From JBAXAB01 sp037142735 (GTDB taxonomy: Bacteria; Patescibacteriota; Minisyncoccia; Phycocordibacterales; CAIZLB01), in contig JBAXAB010000015.1 of NCBI GenBank assembly GCA_037142735.1, positions 1-14,477 of the forward strand: a DNA stretch of 14,477 nt. The letters are read 5' to 3'. Under the pieces are notes generated by a model, which was not told the origin of the DNA, searched no databases, and saw only the letters and a program-made list of their open reading frames with translations. The position numbers were made by a program, and so were the translations under genes. Positions within the stretch are counted from its first letter, which is position 1. Each line of letters opens with the position of its first letter. This document shows positions 6,469 to 13,572 of the stretch, one piece after another.

Positions 6469-8544
6469 TTAATTTATGATTTTTACAATTCCCCTATCAG
6501 CATCTACCTCGATCATGTCACCGTCATTAATCAATTCTGTGGCATTACCAGTTCCGACAACACAAGGAATTTTCATCTCCCTAGCAACAATAGCAGCATG
6601 GGACATCATTCCTCCTTGGTTTGTAACAATAGCGGAAGCTTTTTTACAGGCTGAAATAATCGATGGTTCAGTCGTTTCCGCAACTAATACTTGTCCCATC
6701 TCCATAGAATCAACCACCTCTGAAAGATTTCCATAGTTACTTATGCCCACCTTGATGACTTTTGCCTTTCCTCTTACAAAACCCTTACTTGCAGTTTGAC
6801 CTTTAAGCTCTTTCGATGAGTGAGTCCTTAGATACAGATCGTCCATTATTATTTTTGCCTTACTGCCTATGACTGAAAATATTTCATTATTTTTAGAATA
6901 AATAATATATGAAACCTTACGACTATCTATAACATCCTTTGCGACATATTTCCCATTTATAATATCCACTATTTCAGCCATCGAGTAATGAAAAATATCA
7001 CTGTGATCTATACACCTATCAGATGCAATCTTCACAATAACCTGCTCAAAAATTGAATTCGGGATAAGTAACATTTCATTCAATTTCTTTCGTCCATCAA
7101 GTTTTAACTCTTCGAAAGTTTTAAAGTTTTCTACTATTTCTTGGCAATCTTCTTTTTTTTCGAACGCAAGATCCGTGTAAAAGAATTCTGTAAGTCGGTA
7201 TAAAACTCCATATTCTGTGCAGGTATCAAAAAAGGCCCGAATATCTTTAGCATCAAGATTTTTTGAATTTATGATCTTGTCTTTCAACTCCACACCTTTG
7301 TTAAAAACAAATTTGTAATCTTTCTTGAGTTTTTCATATGTAGAAATATGACTATACAAATCAAGCCCTCCTTTCATCGCTATCCGCCTTTTTTCGTCTG
7401 TCATATATGAAATCCAAAAAGAACTATCACCAATAGCAACTCCATCTAAATCCTTATAGCTATTCACAAATCGATCTGAATAAACATAAGGCATGTGGCC
7501 ATTAAACTGAAAAAGTCTTATAAGATTACTTATGTCTAGAGATTCAACTTTTTTAGACTCTTCAACCGGATTTTCCTTTGCTACATAATCATTTTCTACT
7601 ACCTTCAACGTCGTAATCGGCCGACTCTGTACAATATAAAACCTTCCTCCTTCATACGCCCACTCGATGTCACATGGAAAGCCATAATGTCTTTCGATGT
7701 TTAAAATCATCTCCGAAAGCTCAAGAATCTGTTCCTCAGTCAACACCTGCGAACTCGCCTTTGGTTCACTAACATTCTTCCACGTATTTCCCCCTTCTGG
7801 ATTTTTATATAGCGCCTCAGTCTGCGTCCCGACATTAATATCTAGAATTCTTCTAGGTTCTTTCTCGACCACATATGAATCTGGAGTAATCTGCCCCGAC
7901 ACAATAGCCTCGCCCAGTCCAAATCCCGCTTCGATAATCAATTGATTTCTATCCTCAGTCACCGGATGTACAGAAAAAGCAATTCCGGATATCTCCGAAT
8001 CAACCATTTTTTGAACCACCACCGCCACTGAAATCTTTGTATTATGAAGGCCTTTTTCATATCTGTAAAAAATTGCTCGGGGGGTAAAAAGCGAGGCCCA
8101 ACAGTGTTTTACCTTATCCAGTAAATTTACTGAGGTAATATTTAAATATGAATCTAATTGCCCTGCCCAAGCATGATCTTTCCCATCTTCAGCAGTTGCT
8201 GACGACCTGACCGCAACATACTTAGTATTCAGTTTACTAAAACTACTTTCGATTTCTATCTGAATATCTTTTGGCATTTCTCTTGAAAGTATTAGACCTT
8301 TTATCTTTTCAGAGGCAGCCTCGGCAGTGTGAACTTCATTATGATTTACAGCGTCCAATGTCCCATCTATTTCTTCAAAAAGATTTGTTTCTTGTATGAA
8401 CCTCTCGAATGCATTAGAAAGTACGACAAAGCCAGGTGGGACTGGTATTCCCGCCTGAGTCATCTCACCTAACGAAGCCCCCTTCCCACCCGCTATATCG
8501 GCATTATGCTTGTTTAACTGGGTAAAATTTCGAACTAGTTCCAT
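6469..8544 (-). CDS. Protein D: ATP-grasp plus phosphohistidine swivel dikinase (RPH/PEP-synthase-like)
   Basis: This 691-residue protein has three parts. Residues 1-312 are a PEP-synthase-type ATP-grasp domain, with GGKGASLGEM (19-28), VRSSATAEDG (112-121), AGQ (127-129), SGIAFSVHP (186-194), GLGEAIVSG (209-217), DIEWA (292-296) and QSRPIT (306-311). Residues 320-575 are a helical middle region. Residues 579-691 are the swivel domain with GGMMSHAAIVAR and acceptor His649. The C-terminal PEP/pyruvate barrel of PEP synthase (about 790 residues) is missing, so PEP synthesis is unlikely. The domain order matches rifampicin phosphotransferase (about 860 residues), but the middle region is shorter and not recognisably the rifampicin-binding one. 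The expected chemistry is transfer of the ATP beta-phosphate to His649 and then to an acceptor. It is the only ATP-binding member of the block and the first gene after the secDF run. Confidence 0.94.
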   Translation of the reverse strand: MELVRNFTQLNKHNADIAGGKGASLGEMTQAGIPVPPGFVVLSNAFERFIQETNLFEEIDGTLDAVNHNEVHTAEAASEKIKGLILSREMPKDIQIEIESSFSKLNTKYVAVRSSATAEDGKDHAWAGQLDSYLNITSVNLLDKVKHCWASLFTPRAIFYRYEKGLHNTKISVAVVVQKMVDSEISGIAFSVHPVTEDRNQLIIEAGFGLGEAIVSGQITPDSYVVEKEPRRILDINVGTQTEALYKNPEGGNTWKNVSEPKASSQVLTEEQILELSEMILNIERHYGFPCDIEWAYEGGRFYIVQSRPITTLKVVENDYVAKENPVEESKKVESLDISNLIRLFQFNGHMPYVYSDRFVNSYKDLDGVAIGDSSFWISYMTDEKRRIAMKGGLDLYSHISTYEKLKKDYKFVFNKGVELKDKIINSKNLDAKDIRAFFDTCTEYGVLYRLTEFFYTDLAFEKKEDCQEIVENFKTFEELKLDGRKKLNEMLLIPNSIFEQVIVKIASDRCIDHSDIFHYSMAEIVDIINGKYVAKDVIDSRKVSYIIYSKNNEIFSVIGSKAKIIMDDLYLRTHSSKELKGQTASKGFVRGKAKVIKVGISNYGNLSEVVDSMEMGQVLVAETTEPSIISACKKASAIVTNQGGMMSHAAIVAREMKIPCVVGTGNATELINDGDMIEVDADRGIVKIIN

Positions 8545-8550
8545 AGGCCG

Positions 8551-8559
8551 ATTTTAGCA
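8551..8559 (-). promoter_or_regulatory. Putative extended -10 promoter for the swivel/phosphatase operon (leaderless)
   Basis: On the minus strand TGCTAAAAT combines the extended TGn motif with a -10 hexamer matching TATAAT in 5 of 6 bases. It lies in the 20-base gap after the preceding membrane gene. Only six bases separate it from the ATG of gene D, so transcription would begin at or near the start codon. No good -35 is seen at the proper distance. If real, the operon can be expressed independently of secDF. Confidence 0.4.
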
Positions 8560-8564
8560 CATTA

Positions 8565-9188
8565 TTAAGCGATTTCCTCTTCTACAGACAATCGCTTATA
8601 CACCTCAATAATAGTCAAGAAACTAATCGATAAAGTGAGTAAAAGCCCAACCACAAAAAATGCCACACCAACTATATTTATAAAAAGAAGCACCAGCCAA
8701 AACTTAAAAAGTTCCCATTTGTTTCCCTTAGTAATACGTGCGCTTTCGGCAATAGACTCTTGGATACCCAACTCTTGATCTAACATTATATACACAGAAA
8801 ATGAGTACGTGATTATTAAATATATAGCCGGTACAACTAATAAAATAACTCCCGCAACAGTGGCCACGTTCAAAGCTGTATACAGAATAATGAATTTGTA
8901 AAATCCTTTAACATCTCGAAACATTCCGAAAACATTTGAGGCTTCGTCATTATAGATTCCAAGAAAAAATCTAATCAAAGCAAAGACCATAAAGCCGTCA
9001 ACTAAGGTCTCTGTTATGAAGGCGGAAAGATTAAGCCAAACTCCTCTACCTTCTGCGTAAAGGCTAAATAGGTTTGTGATAAAAAAAACAAGAGCAGTTA
9101 TGAGTAACGCATTCATAATCACCCAAAAGTTTGCTCGGGTTTTGTTCCAGGCGTCTTTGAGGATTCCTGTAATATCTATTTTATTCAT
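8565..9188 (-). CDS. Polytopic membrane protein, YciC/DUF975-like
   Basis: A 207-residue hydrophobic protein with membrane segments at about 22-42, 53-77, 97-127 (long, perhaps two) and 160-195. The segment VVPAIYLIITYSFSVYIMLD (118-137), followed by ESARITKGNKWELF (148-161), is typical of a broad family of small bacterial membrane proteins of the glycerophosphodiesterase-membrane-domain or DUF975/YciC type. Their biochemical role is not established. It starts 6 bases after secF and may be translated together with it. Its position between secDF and the swivel block suggests a membrane-related link but does not prove one. Confidence 0.88.
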   Translation of the reverse strand: MNKIDITGILKDAWNKTRANFWVIMNALLITALVFFITNLFSLYAEGRGVWLNLSAFITETLVDGFMVFALIRFFLGIYNDEASNVFGMFRDVKGFYKFIILYTALNVATVAGVILLVVPAIYLIITYSFSVYIMLDQELGIQESIAESARITKGNKWELFKFWLVLLFINIVGVAFFVVGLLLTLSISFLTIIEVYKRLSVEEEIA

Positions 9189-9194
9189 GTAAGA

Positions 9195-10118
9195 CTATTT
9201 CCCCTTCTTTTCTTTCATCTTCTGGATAGTCACAAGAAGTGGACTTCCTAAGAAAATCGAAGAGTACGTACCAACAATAATACCAATCATCATGACCAAT
9301 GAAAAGTTACGTGTAGCCTCTGGACCAAAAACGAACAGTGCGATCAAGGCCAAAACTGTCGTTAATGAAGTGTTGATCGATCGAGCGAACGTCTGGCTAA
9401 TACTTTCACCCACAATTTCATAGAAAGGCTTTTTAGCAGGTGCGTGTTTCAAATTTTCGCGGGTTCGGTCGAAAACAACAATTGTGTCATGAACAGAGAA
9501 ACCAAGAATCACCAGGATAGCGGTCACGAATAGTGCATCCACCTCAAACCCTCCGTTTCTTCCAAGGAAAGCGTAGATACCTGTTGGCACAATCACGTCA
9601 TGGACCAAAGCCACAACTGCAACCAATCCGTATTTAAAAGAGGAAACCGGTTCAGACACTCCGCGGAAAGCAAAAGTAATAAATAATACAATCGCAATAA
9701 TCACGAAGATAATGGCTGTAGTGGATTTCTGAGCAAGTTCCTGACCCAATACTGGACCGACTGAATCAAAACGTTTTAATGTGGCGCCTGAAATTGTAGA
9801 CGAGGCAGTTGTTGTAGCAGACCCAACTCCAATTGATGTGATAAATTGCTGTCTTTCGATATTTGTAAGATCGCGAGTACGGATGATAAAGGCATTATCT
9901 CCTGTTGGACGAACACTAAATTCTCCAAAATTCAAGGTTTTTATAGAAGCTTCAACATCTGATTTAGCAGGACGATTCTGGTATTCAACTTCGGCAATTG
10001 CTCCTCCTTTGAAATCAATTCCGAGATTTAGTCCCCAGTAGCTTACTGAAAAAATTGAGAAAGCGACAAGAAGTGCGGTGAATGAATAGAATATTTTTCT
10101 GTATTTTACGACAAACAT
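9195..10118 (-). CDS. secF: Protein translocase subunit SecF
   Basis: A 307-residue protein of normal SecF length. An N-terminal membrane helix is followed by GIDFKGG (33-39). The periplasmic domain P1 runs to about 118 and includes a Thr/Ser-rich linker (101-110). SVGPVLGQEL (119-128) precedes five membrane segments carrying VALVHDVIVPTGIYAFLG (169-186) and GFSVHDTIVVFDRTREN (206-222), family signatures with the conserved Asp residues. With SecD it forms the proton-motive-force-driven accessory of SecYEG that helps pull exported proteins across the membrane. It starts 25 bases after secD. No Shine-Dalgarno site is seen; the region before the ATG is A/T-rich. Confidence 0.97.
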   Translation of the reverse strand: MFVVKYRKIFYSFTALLVAFSIFSVSYWGLNLGIDFKGGAIAEVEYQNRPAKSDVEASIKTLNFGEFSVRPTGDNAFIIRTRDLTNIERQQFITSIGVGSATTTASSTISGATLKRFDSVGPVLGQELAQKSTTAIIFVIIAIVLFITFAFRGVSEPVSSFKYGLVAVVALVHDVIVPTGIYAFLGRNGGFEVDALFVTAILVILGFSVHDTIVVFDRTRENLKHAPAKKPFYEIVGESISQTFARSINTSLTTVLALIALFVFGPEATRNFSLVMMIGIIVGTYSSIFLGSPLLVTIQKMKEKKGK

Positions 10119-10143
10119 GATTTTAGTTTTAGATTATTTAGGA

Positions 10144-11502
10144 TTATTTTTTCAGACCGTTACCAAACAAGAACTTGGTAATACCTGCATACGTCTTTCC
10201 ACCGATGGCTAATAATAAAGTTCTCGACACTGTGATCGCTGTGAACATTGAAACCAAAACACCAATCAAGAACACCAAGGCAAAACCCTTAACAAGAGCA
10301 GACGTCGCTAATGTATAGAGGATCAAGGCCGTAATAATACTTGATAAGTTACTATCGCGGATTGAAAGCCATGCTCGTGAGAACCCTTCGCGGATACCAA
10401 CACTTAGAGTTACACCCTTCTGCAACTCTTCTCTCATTCTTTCGAAGATCAAAATATTACCGTCTACCGCCATACCAATGGACAGAATAAGTCCGGCAAG
10501 ACCCGCTGAAGTTAGCACTACTGGAAGCAACTTAAAGATAGCCAACATGAGGACAGTGTAAATTCCAAGAGAGACAACAGCAACCACTCCTGGTAATCGG
10601 TACCAAAGGATAAGGAAGATGGCTACGATCAAGAAACCCCATTCTCCAGCCAACACCGACGCATTCAACGCATTCGCCCCAAGAGATGCACCAATTGATT
10701 GTGTACCTATAAGGTCAACTTTCACGGGCAGTGCGCCGTAGTTTAAGTTTCGAGCCAAAGAACGAGCTTCTTCGACAGTAAATGAGCCTGTAATAACTGC
10801 CTTTCCGTCTTTGATAGCATCGTTTACAACAGGTAACGAAATTGGAGTTCCGTCTAGGAAGATTCCGATAACTTTTCCGATATTTTCTCCGGTTAGTTTT
10901 GCAAATATGTCTGCTCCTTCAGAATTAAACTCTAGACCAATTTGAGGCTTACCAGATTTTTGATCAAAGAGAATTGTTGCTTTCTGTAAATAACGACCAG
11001 TCAAAGTTGCCTGCTCGTAACGTGCATTCAACATTCCTGCCAACGTAGTAGTAGAAAGTGTTGTACTTGCCAACAATTTTGCATCAATCTTTTCAGGATT
11101 GGATTTTTCAATTCTGAATTCCAACTGAGGAGTTTGACCAATCAGAGCAATTGCCTCTTTTGGATCAGTCACTCCTGGAATTTCCACAATTAATTTATGA
11201 ATAGATTCACCACCCGCAATTTTAGCTGTTTCTGTCTGAACAATTGGTTCTGACACACCAAAAGCATTAATACGTTTTTCAATTACATCACGAAGAGACT
11301 GCATGGCACCATCTACATCAGTAGTCGATGACGAAACTTCTGCTTGATACACAAGGTGTGAACCACCGTTTAGATCAAGACCAAGTTTGAATGGATATTT
11401 AGACATCCAACCATTACCCGAGTGCTGTGAAGCGTTAACAAAATAACCAATAATAACCCCGAGGACAAGCAGTATGACTGCGAACAAGCGTATTTTTGAC
11501 AT
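10144..11502 (-). CDS. secD: Protein translocase subunit SecD
   Basis: A 452-residue SecD with an N-terminal membrane helix (5-22) and GLDLNGGSHLVY (41-52). The periplasmic domains contain LRDVIEKRINAFGVSEP (70-86), VEIPGVTDPKEA (106-117) and RSLARNLNYGALPVKV (247-262). Six membrane segments follow, including GMAVDGNILIFERMREEL (343-360) with its conserved Asp. It is shorter than the E. coli protein (615 residues), as in many bacteria with reduced periplasmic insertions. It works with SecF at the SecYEG translocon. It is the first gene of the secD-secF run and has its own promoter just downstream of the preceding gene's terminator. Confidence 0.97.
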   Translation of the reverse strand: MSKIRLFAVILLVLGVIIGYFVNASQHSGNGWMSKYPFKLGLDLNGGSHLVYQAEVSSSTTDVDGAMQSLRDVIEKRINAFGVSEPIVQTETAKIAGGESIHKLIVEIPGVTDPKEAIALIGQTPQLEFRIEKSNPEKIDAKLLASTTLSTTTLAGMLNARYEQATLTGRYLQKATILFDQKSGKPQIGLEFNSEGADIFAKLTGENIGKVIGIFLDGTPISLPVVNDAIKDGKAVITGSFTVEEARSLARNLNYGALPVKVDLIGTQSIGASLGANALNASVLAGEWGFLIVAIFLILWYRLPGVVAVVSLGIYTVLMLAIFKLLPVVLTSAGLAGLILSIGMAVDGNILIFERMREELQKGVTLSVGIREGFSRAWLSIRDSNLSSIITALILYTLATSALVKGFALVFLIGVLVSMFTAITVSRTLLLAIGGKTYAGITKFLFGNGLKK

Positions 11503-11518
11503 ATTATTTGATTCAAGG

Positions 11519-11546
11519 ATTATACCGATTTTAGAATAAGTAGCAA
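11519..11546 (-). promoter_or_regulatory. secD promoter
   Basis: On the minus strand TTGCTA (11541-11546) and a perfect TATAAT (11519-11524) are separated by 16 bases. It lies between the terminator of the upstream phosphoribosyltransferase gene and the secD start. The -10 ends 16 bases before the ATG, so the 5' untranslated region would be only about 9-10 bases and has no Shine-Dalgarno site. Confidence 0.65.
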
Positions 11547-11551
11547 CCTAG

Positions 11552-11596
11552 TTTATAAAAAGAAACAGCCCGCGAACCCTTTGGCGCGCGTGCTGT
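11552..11596 (-). terminator. Rho-independent terminator of the phosphoribosyltransferase gene
   Basis: On the minus strand ACAGC-A-CGCG (11587-11596) pairs with CGCG-G-GCTGT (11565-11574) with one internal mismatch and a 12-base loop. It is followed directly by TTTCTTTTTAT. The GC-rich stem plus U-tract makes this the clearest terminator in the window. It insulates the phosphoribosyltransferase gene from secD. Confidence 0.85.
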
Positions 11597-11632
11597 GTGG
11601 AGACTGGCTCCTTCTTTTGGGTTTGGAACACC

Positions 11633-12310
11633 TCAGTATTCGGCGGTGAGGAGCTCCCAGTTCCCTGGCGCTTCAGGAATGATGGCCTTTGAACCGGCGG
11701 CGCAGAGCGGGCAGGCTGTTTTGTCCCAGGTCTGCATCGGGATATCGACCAGCGACACGATCTTTCTTCCTCCACTCTCAGTGAGACCAGAGCGGTTCAC
11801 AAGGACTGCCAGGAATTCCTGGATCGTGCCACCTTCGCGAAGGACCGCATCCGCCGTCATGTGCAGGTTCCTGCCTGTGGTGAACACATCATCAGTGAGC
11901 AAACCCACCTCACCCTTCTTGATGTTGCCAGGCTTTTTGAAAGCCATCCAGTCTGCGATCCCTCCCGTTGAATCGGGCTTTTCACAGAAACCACAGAGAC
12001 AGGATCGACTACGCCGGAAACCGATGGTGAGGGCCAACATAGAGGAGAGCGTGACAGCTCCCATGGCAGGACCGATGACCCTACCAGTTTCTTCGAGGTT
12101 GAGACCCGAGTGTTCGAGTGCCTCAGCTAGGTCCCAAGCGGCCTCGTGAAGAAGCCCACTGTCTTTCATGACTATTTCACAGTTGGCGAAACCATCTGAA
12201 TGCACACCCGAGCTAAGCACAACATGAGGCCTTGCTTGGTGTCCGTCGTGGGTCCAGATCGCTCCGCTTTTACGGAAGAGCTCTTCCCATTCTTTTTTTT
12301 GTCTGACCAT
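11633..12310 (-). CDS. Orotate phosphoribosyltransferase-like protein
   Basis: A 225-residue type-I phosphoribosyltransferase. SSGVHSDGF (33-41) resembles the substrate loop of orotate phosphoribosyltransferase, IGPAMGAV (79-86) follows, and LLTDDVFTTG (137-146) is the PRPP-binding motif with the paired acidic residues. PyrE transfers orotate onto PRPP to make OMP in pyrimidine synthesis, but no other pyrimidine genes are nearby, so the base used is uncertain and no gene symbol is given. Unusual cysteine clusters, CLCGFC (Cys104, 106, 109) and CPLC (Cys200, 203), could bind metal. The start is fixed by AAGGAGG eight bases upstream. Base composition is far richer in GC than its neighbours (37 of 60 bases at 11701-11760, against 21 of 60 at 7201-7260), suggesting horizontal acquisition. 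Confidence 0.88.
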   Translation of the reverse strand: MVRQKKEWEELFRKSGAIWTHDGHQARPHVVLSSGVHSDGFANCEIVMKDSGLLHEAAWDLAEALEHSGLNLEETGRVIGPAMGAVTLSSMLALTIGFRRSRSCLCGFCEKPDSTGGIADWMAFKKPGNIKKGEVGLLTDDVFTTGRNLHMTADAVLREGGTIQEFLAVLVNRSGLTESGGRKIVSLVDIPMQTWDKTACPLCAAGSKAIIPEAPGNWELLTAEY

Positions 12311-12318
12311 GTGGTCAT

Positions 12319-12331
12319 CCTCCTTATAAGG
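12319..12331 (-). promoter_or_regulatory. Strong Shine-Dalgarno site overlapping a palindrome
   Basis: On the minus strand AAGGAGG (12319-12325) lies eight bases before the ATG of the phosphoribosyltransferase gene, an ideal spacing. It is the only canonical Shine-Dalgarno site seen in the window. It overlaps the perfect 10-base palindrome CCTTATAAGG (12322-12331), which could be coincidence or a protein-binding site. Confidence 0.8.
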
Positions 12332-12335
12332 TTCA

Positions 12336-12389
12336 CGCTGAGAGCCGCGTGTGTGGCTGAGCGGAACTATCCGACTCTAACCTAAGAGT
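12336..12389 (-). other. Two small hairpins in the phosphoribosyltransferase leader
   Basis: On the minus strand ACTCT/AGAGT (12374-12389, six-base loop) is followed by a second stem: CGCT/AGCG (12360-12363 with 12336-12339) enclosing AGCC/GGCT (12355-12358 with 12343-12346). They fill the 98-base gap between rodA and the ribosome binding site. Neither has a U-tract, so they are not ordinary terminators. No convincing promoter was found here, so the gene may be read through from rodA. Confidence 0.35.
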
Positions 12390-12408
12390 ATCTGAAACGG
12401 TTCGAATA

Positions 12409-13527
12409 TCAAGTGCCCAAATATTCATTATGAATCGCCTCTTTATGAGTCGCTCGGCTATACTTTTTCATACCCATAAGTATTCCTAGAGCCAACATCT
12501 CGGTCACAAGGTGCGATCCCCCGTAACTCATAAATGGCACCGGGATTCCAGTCACTGGCATGATACCAATATTCATTCCAATATTAATAACGAGGTGAGT
12601 CATAAGAAGAATAGCAAGACCGGAAGCAAATAGAATTTCAAAATTGGTTTCACCGCGAATAGCGTAATGCAGAATTCTCCAAAAAATAATTCCAAAAAGA
12701 ATAAATAAAATAATCACACCAATGAAGCCCCACTCTTCTGCAAAAGCGGCAAAAATAAAGTCCGTCTGATATTCAGGCAAAAAGTTTAGACGAGATTGAG
12801 TTCCGTACCCTACCCCTTTTCCTAATAACTTTCCAGATCCGACCGTAATCATGGCCTGATTGGCGTTATAACCAGAACCTCTCACGTCCGCTAACGGATG
12901 CAGAAAGTTCTTGATACGATCTTTTTGATATTGTGCAAAGCCAAAATTCCAAAGAAGTGTTACAACTACTGCCGTGATAGAAAATACAAGTAGTAAATGT
13001 TTTTTAGAAATTCCAGACACCAGCACCATTCCTAGCCACACAGCGAAAATAGTCACAGCCGAACCAAAGTCAGGCTGAAGAGCCACTAAAATAAAAATAG
13101 TGAATGCGTAAAAACCAGACACCAAGATATGTCCAATATACGCAATCTCAACGTGACGACGTGAAAAATATTTAGCTAGAATAATAATCAAGGCCACCTT
13201 GGCTGGATCGGTCGGTTGAATCGAAAAGAGGCCAGTTGAAATCCAGCTCTTGGCGCCTTTTGCGATATGACCAAGACCAAATGTCAAAAGAAGCCCAAAC
13301 ACAGCCACCAAAAACAAAGTTACCACCACCGAGGTTCGGCGAAGGAACCGAAAATCCACGAATGCAGCTCCTAACATCAACAAGAGTGCTGCTAATCCCC
13401 ACATAGATTGTCGTAAAAAATAATGAGAGTCGCCTGTAAAAGAATTCATGGTGACCAAACCAAAAGAAAAAACGATCAACACTGAAGTGATTAAATACCA
13501 ATCAAACTTTTGTAAAAATCTTAACAT
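12409..13527 (-). CDS. rodA: Peptidoglycan glycosyltransferase RodA (SEDS family)
   Basis: A 372-residue polytopic membrane protein with about ten membrane segments. SEDS signatures are GAKSWI (91-96), QPDFGS (151-156) and GIPVPFMSYGGSH (327-339). The stretch TQSRLNFLPEYQTDFIFA (243-260) favours RodA over FtsW and contains Asp256, matching the catalytic Asp of RodA. RodA polymerises lipid II glycan strands during lateral wall growth, working with a class B penicillin-binding protein not seen in this window. It starts 45 bases after the upstream gene at an ATG without a Shine-Dalgarno site and ends with TGA. The length is normal for RodA. Confidence 0.95.
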   Translation of the reverse strand: MLRFLQKFDWYLITSVLIVFSFGLVTMNSFTGDSHYFLRQSMWGLAALLLMLGAAFVDFRFLRRTSVVVTLFLVAVFGLLLTFGLGHIAKGAKSWISTGLFSIQPTDPAKVALIIILAKYFSRRHVEIAYIGHILVSGFYAFTIFILVALQPDFGSAVTIFAVWLGMVLVSGISKKHLLLVFSITAVVVTLLWNFGFAQYQKDRIKNFLHPLADVRGSGYNANQAMITVGSGKLLGKGVGYGTQSRLNFLPEYQTDFIFAAFAEEWGFIGVIILFILFGIIFWRILHYAIRGETNFEILFASGLAILLMTHLVINIGMNIGIMPVTGIPVPFMSYGGSHLVTEMLALGILMGMKKYSRATHKEAIHNEYLGT

Positions 13528-13572
13528 TAATTTTTTACTTTATTCAAACTCAAATATAGTAGCGTTCTATAC

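Noticed and set aside
6469..8544. Calling gene D phosphoenolpyruvate synthase (ppsA)
   Set aside because: The C-terminal PEP/pyruvate-binding barrel is absent and the swivel histidine motif differs.
6469..8544. Calling gene D a rifampicin resistance phosphotransferase
   Set aside because: The domain order fits, but the middle region is shorter and shows no recognisable rifampicin-binding sequence; the companion genes suggest a different role.
11548..11775. 75-residue open frame on the minus strand overlapping the end of the phosphoribosyltransferase gene
   Set aside because: It is out of frame with the real gene and runs through the terminator hairpin.
11595..12149. 184-residue open frame on the plus strand opposite the phosphoribosyltransferase gene
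   Set aside because: It is antisense to a gene with clear catalytic motifs, a strong ribosome binding site and a terminator. It has no recognisable domain; GC-rich DNA leaves long chance frames.
12311..12408. A promoter for the phosphoribosyltransferase gene
   Set aside because: Hexamers such as GATACT and GATAGT occur, but none has a -35 partner at acceptable spacing.
13172..13501. 109-residue open frame on the minus strand inside rodA
   Set aside because: It is a shifted-frame shadow of rodA, whose own frame has all the family motifs.
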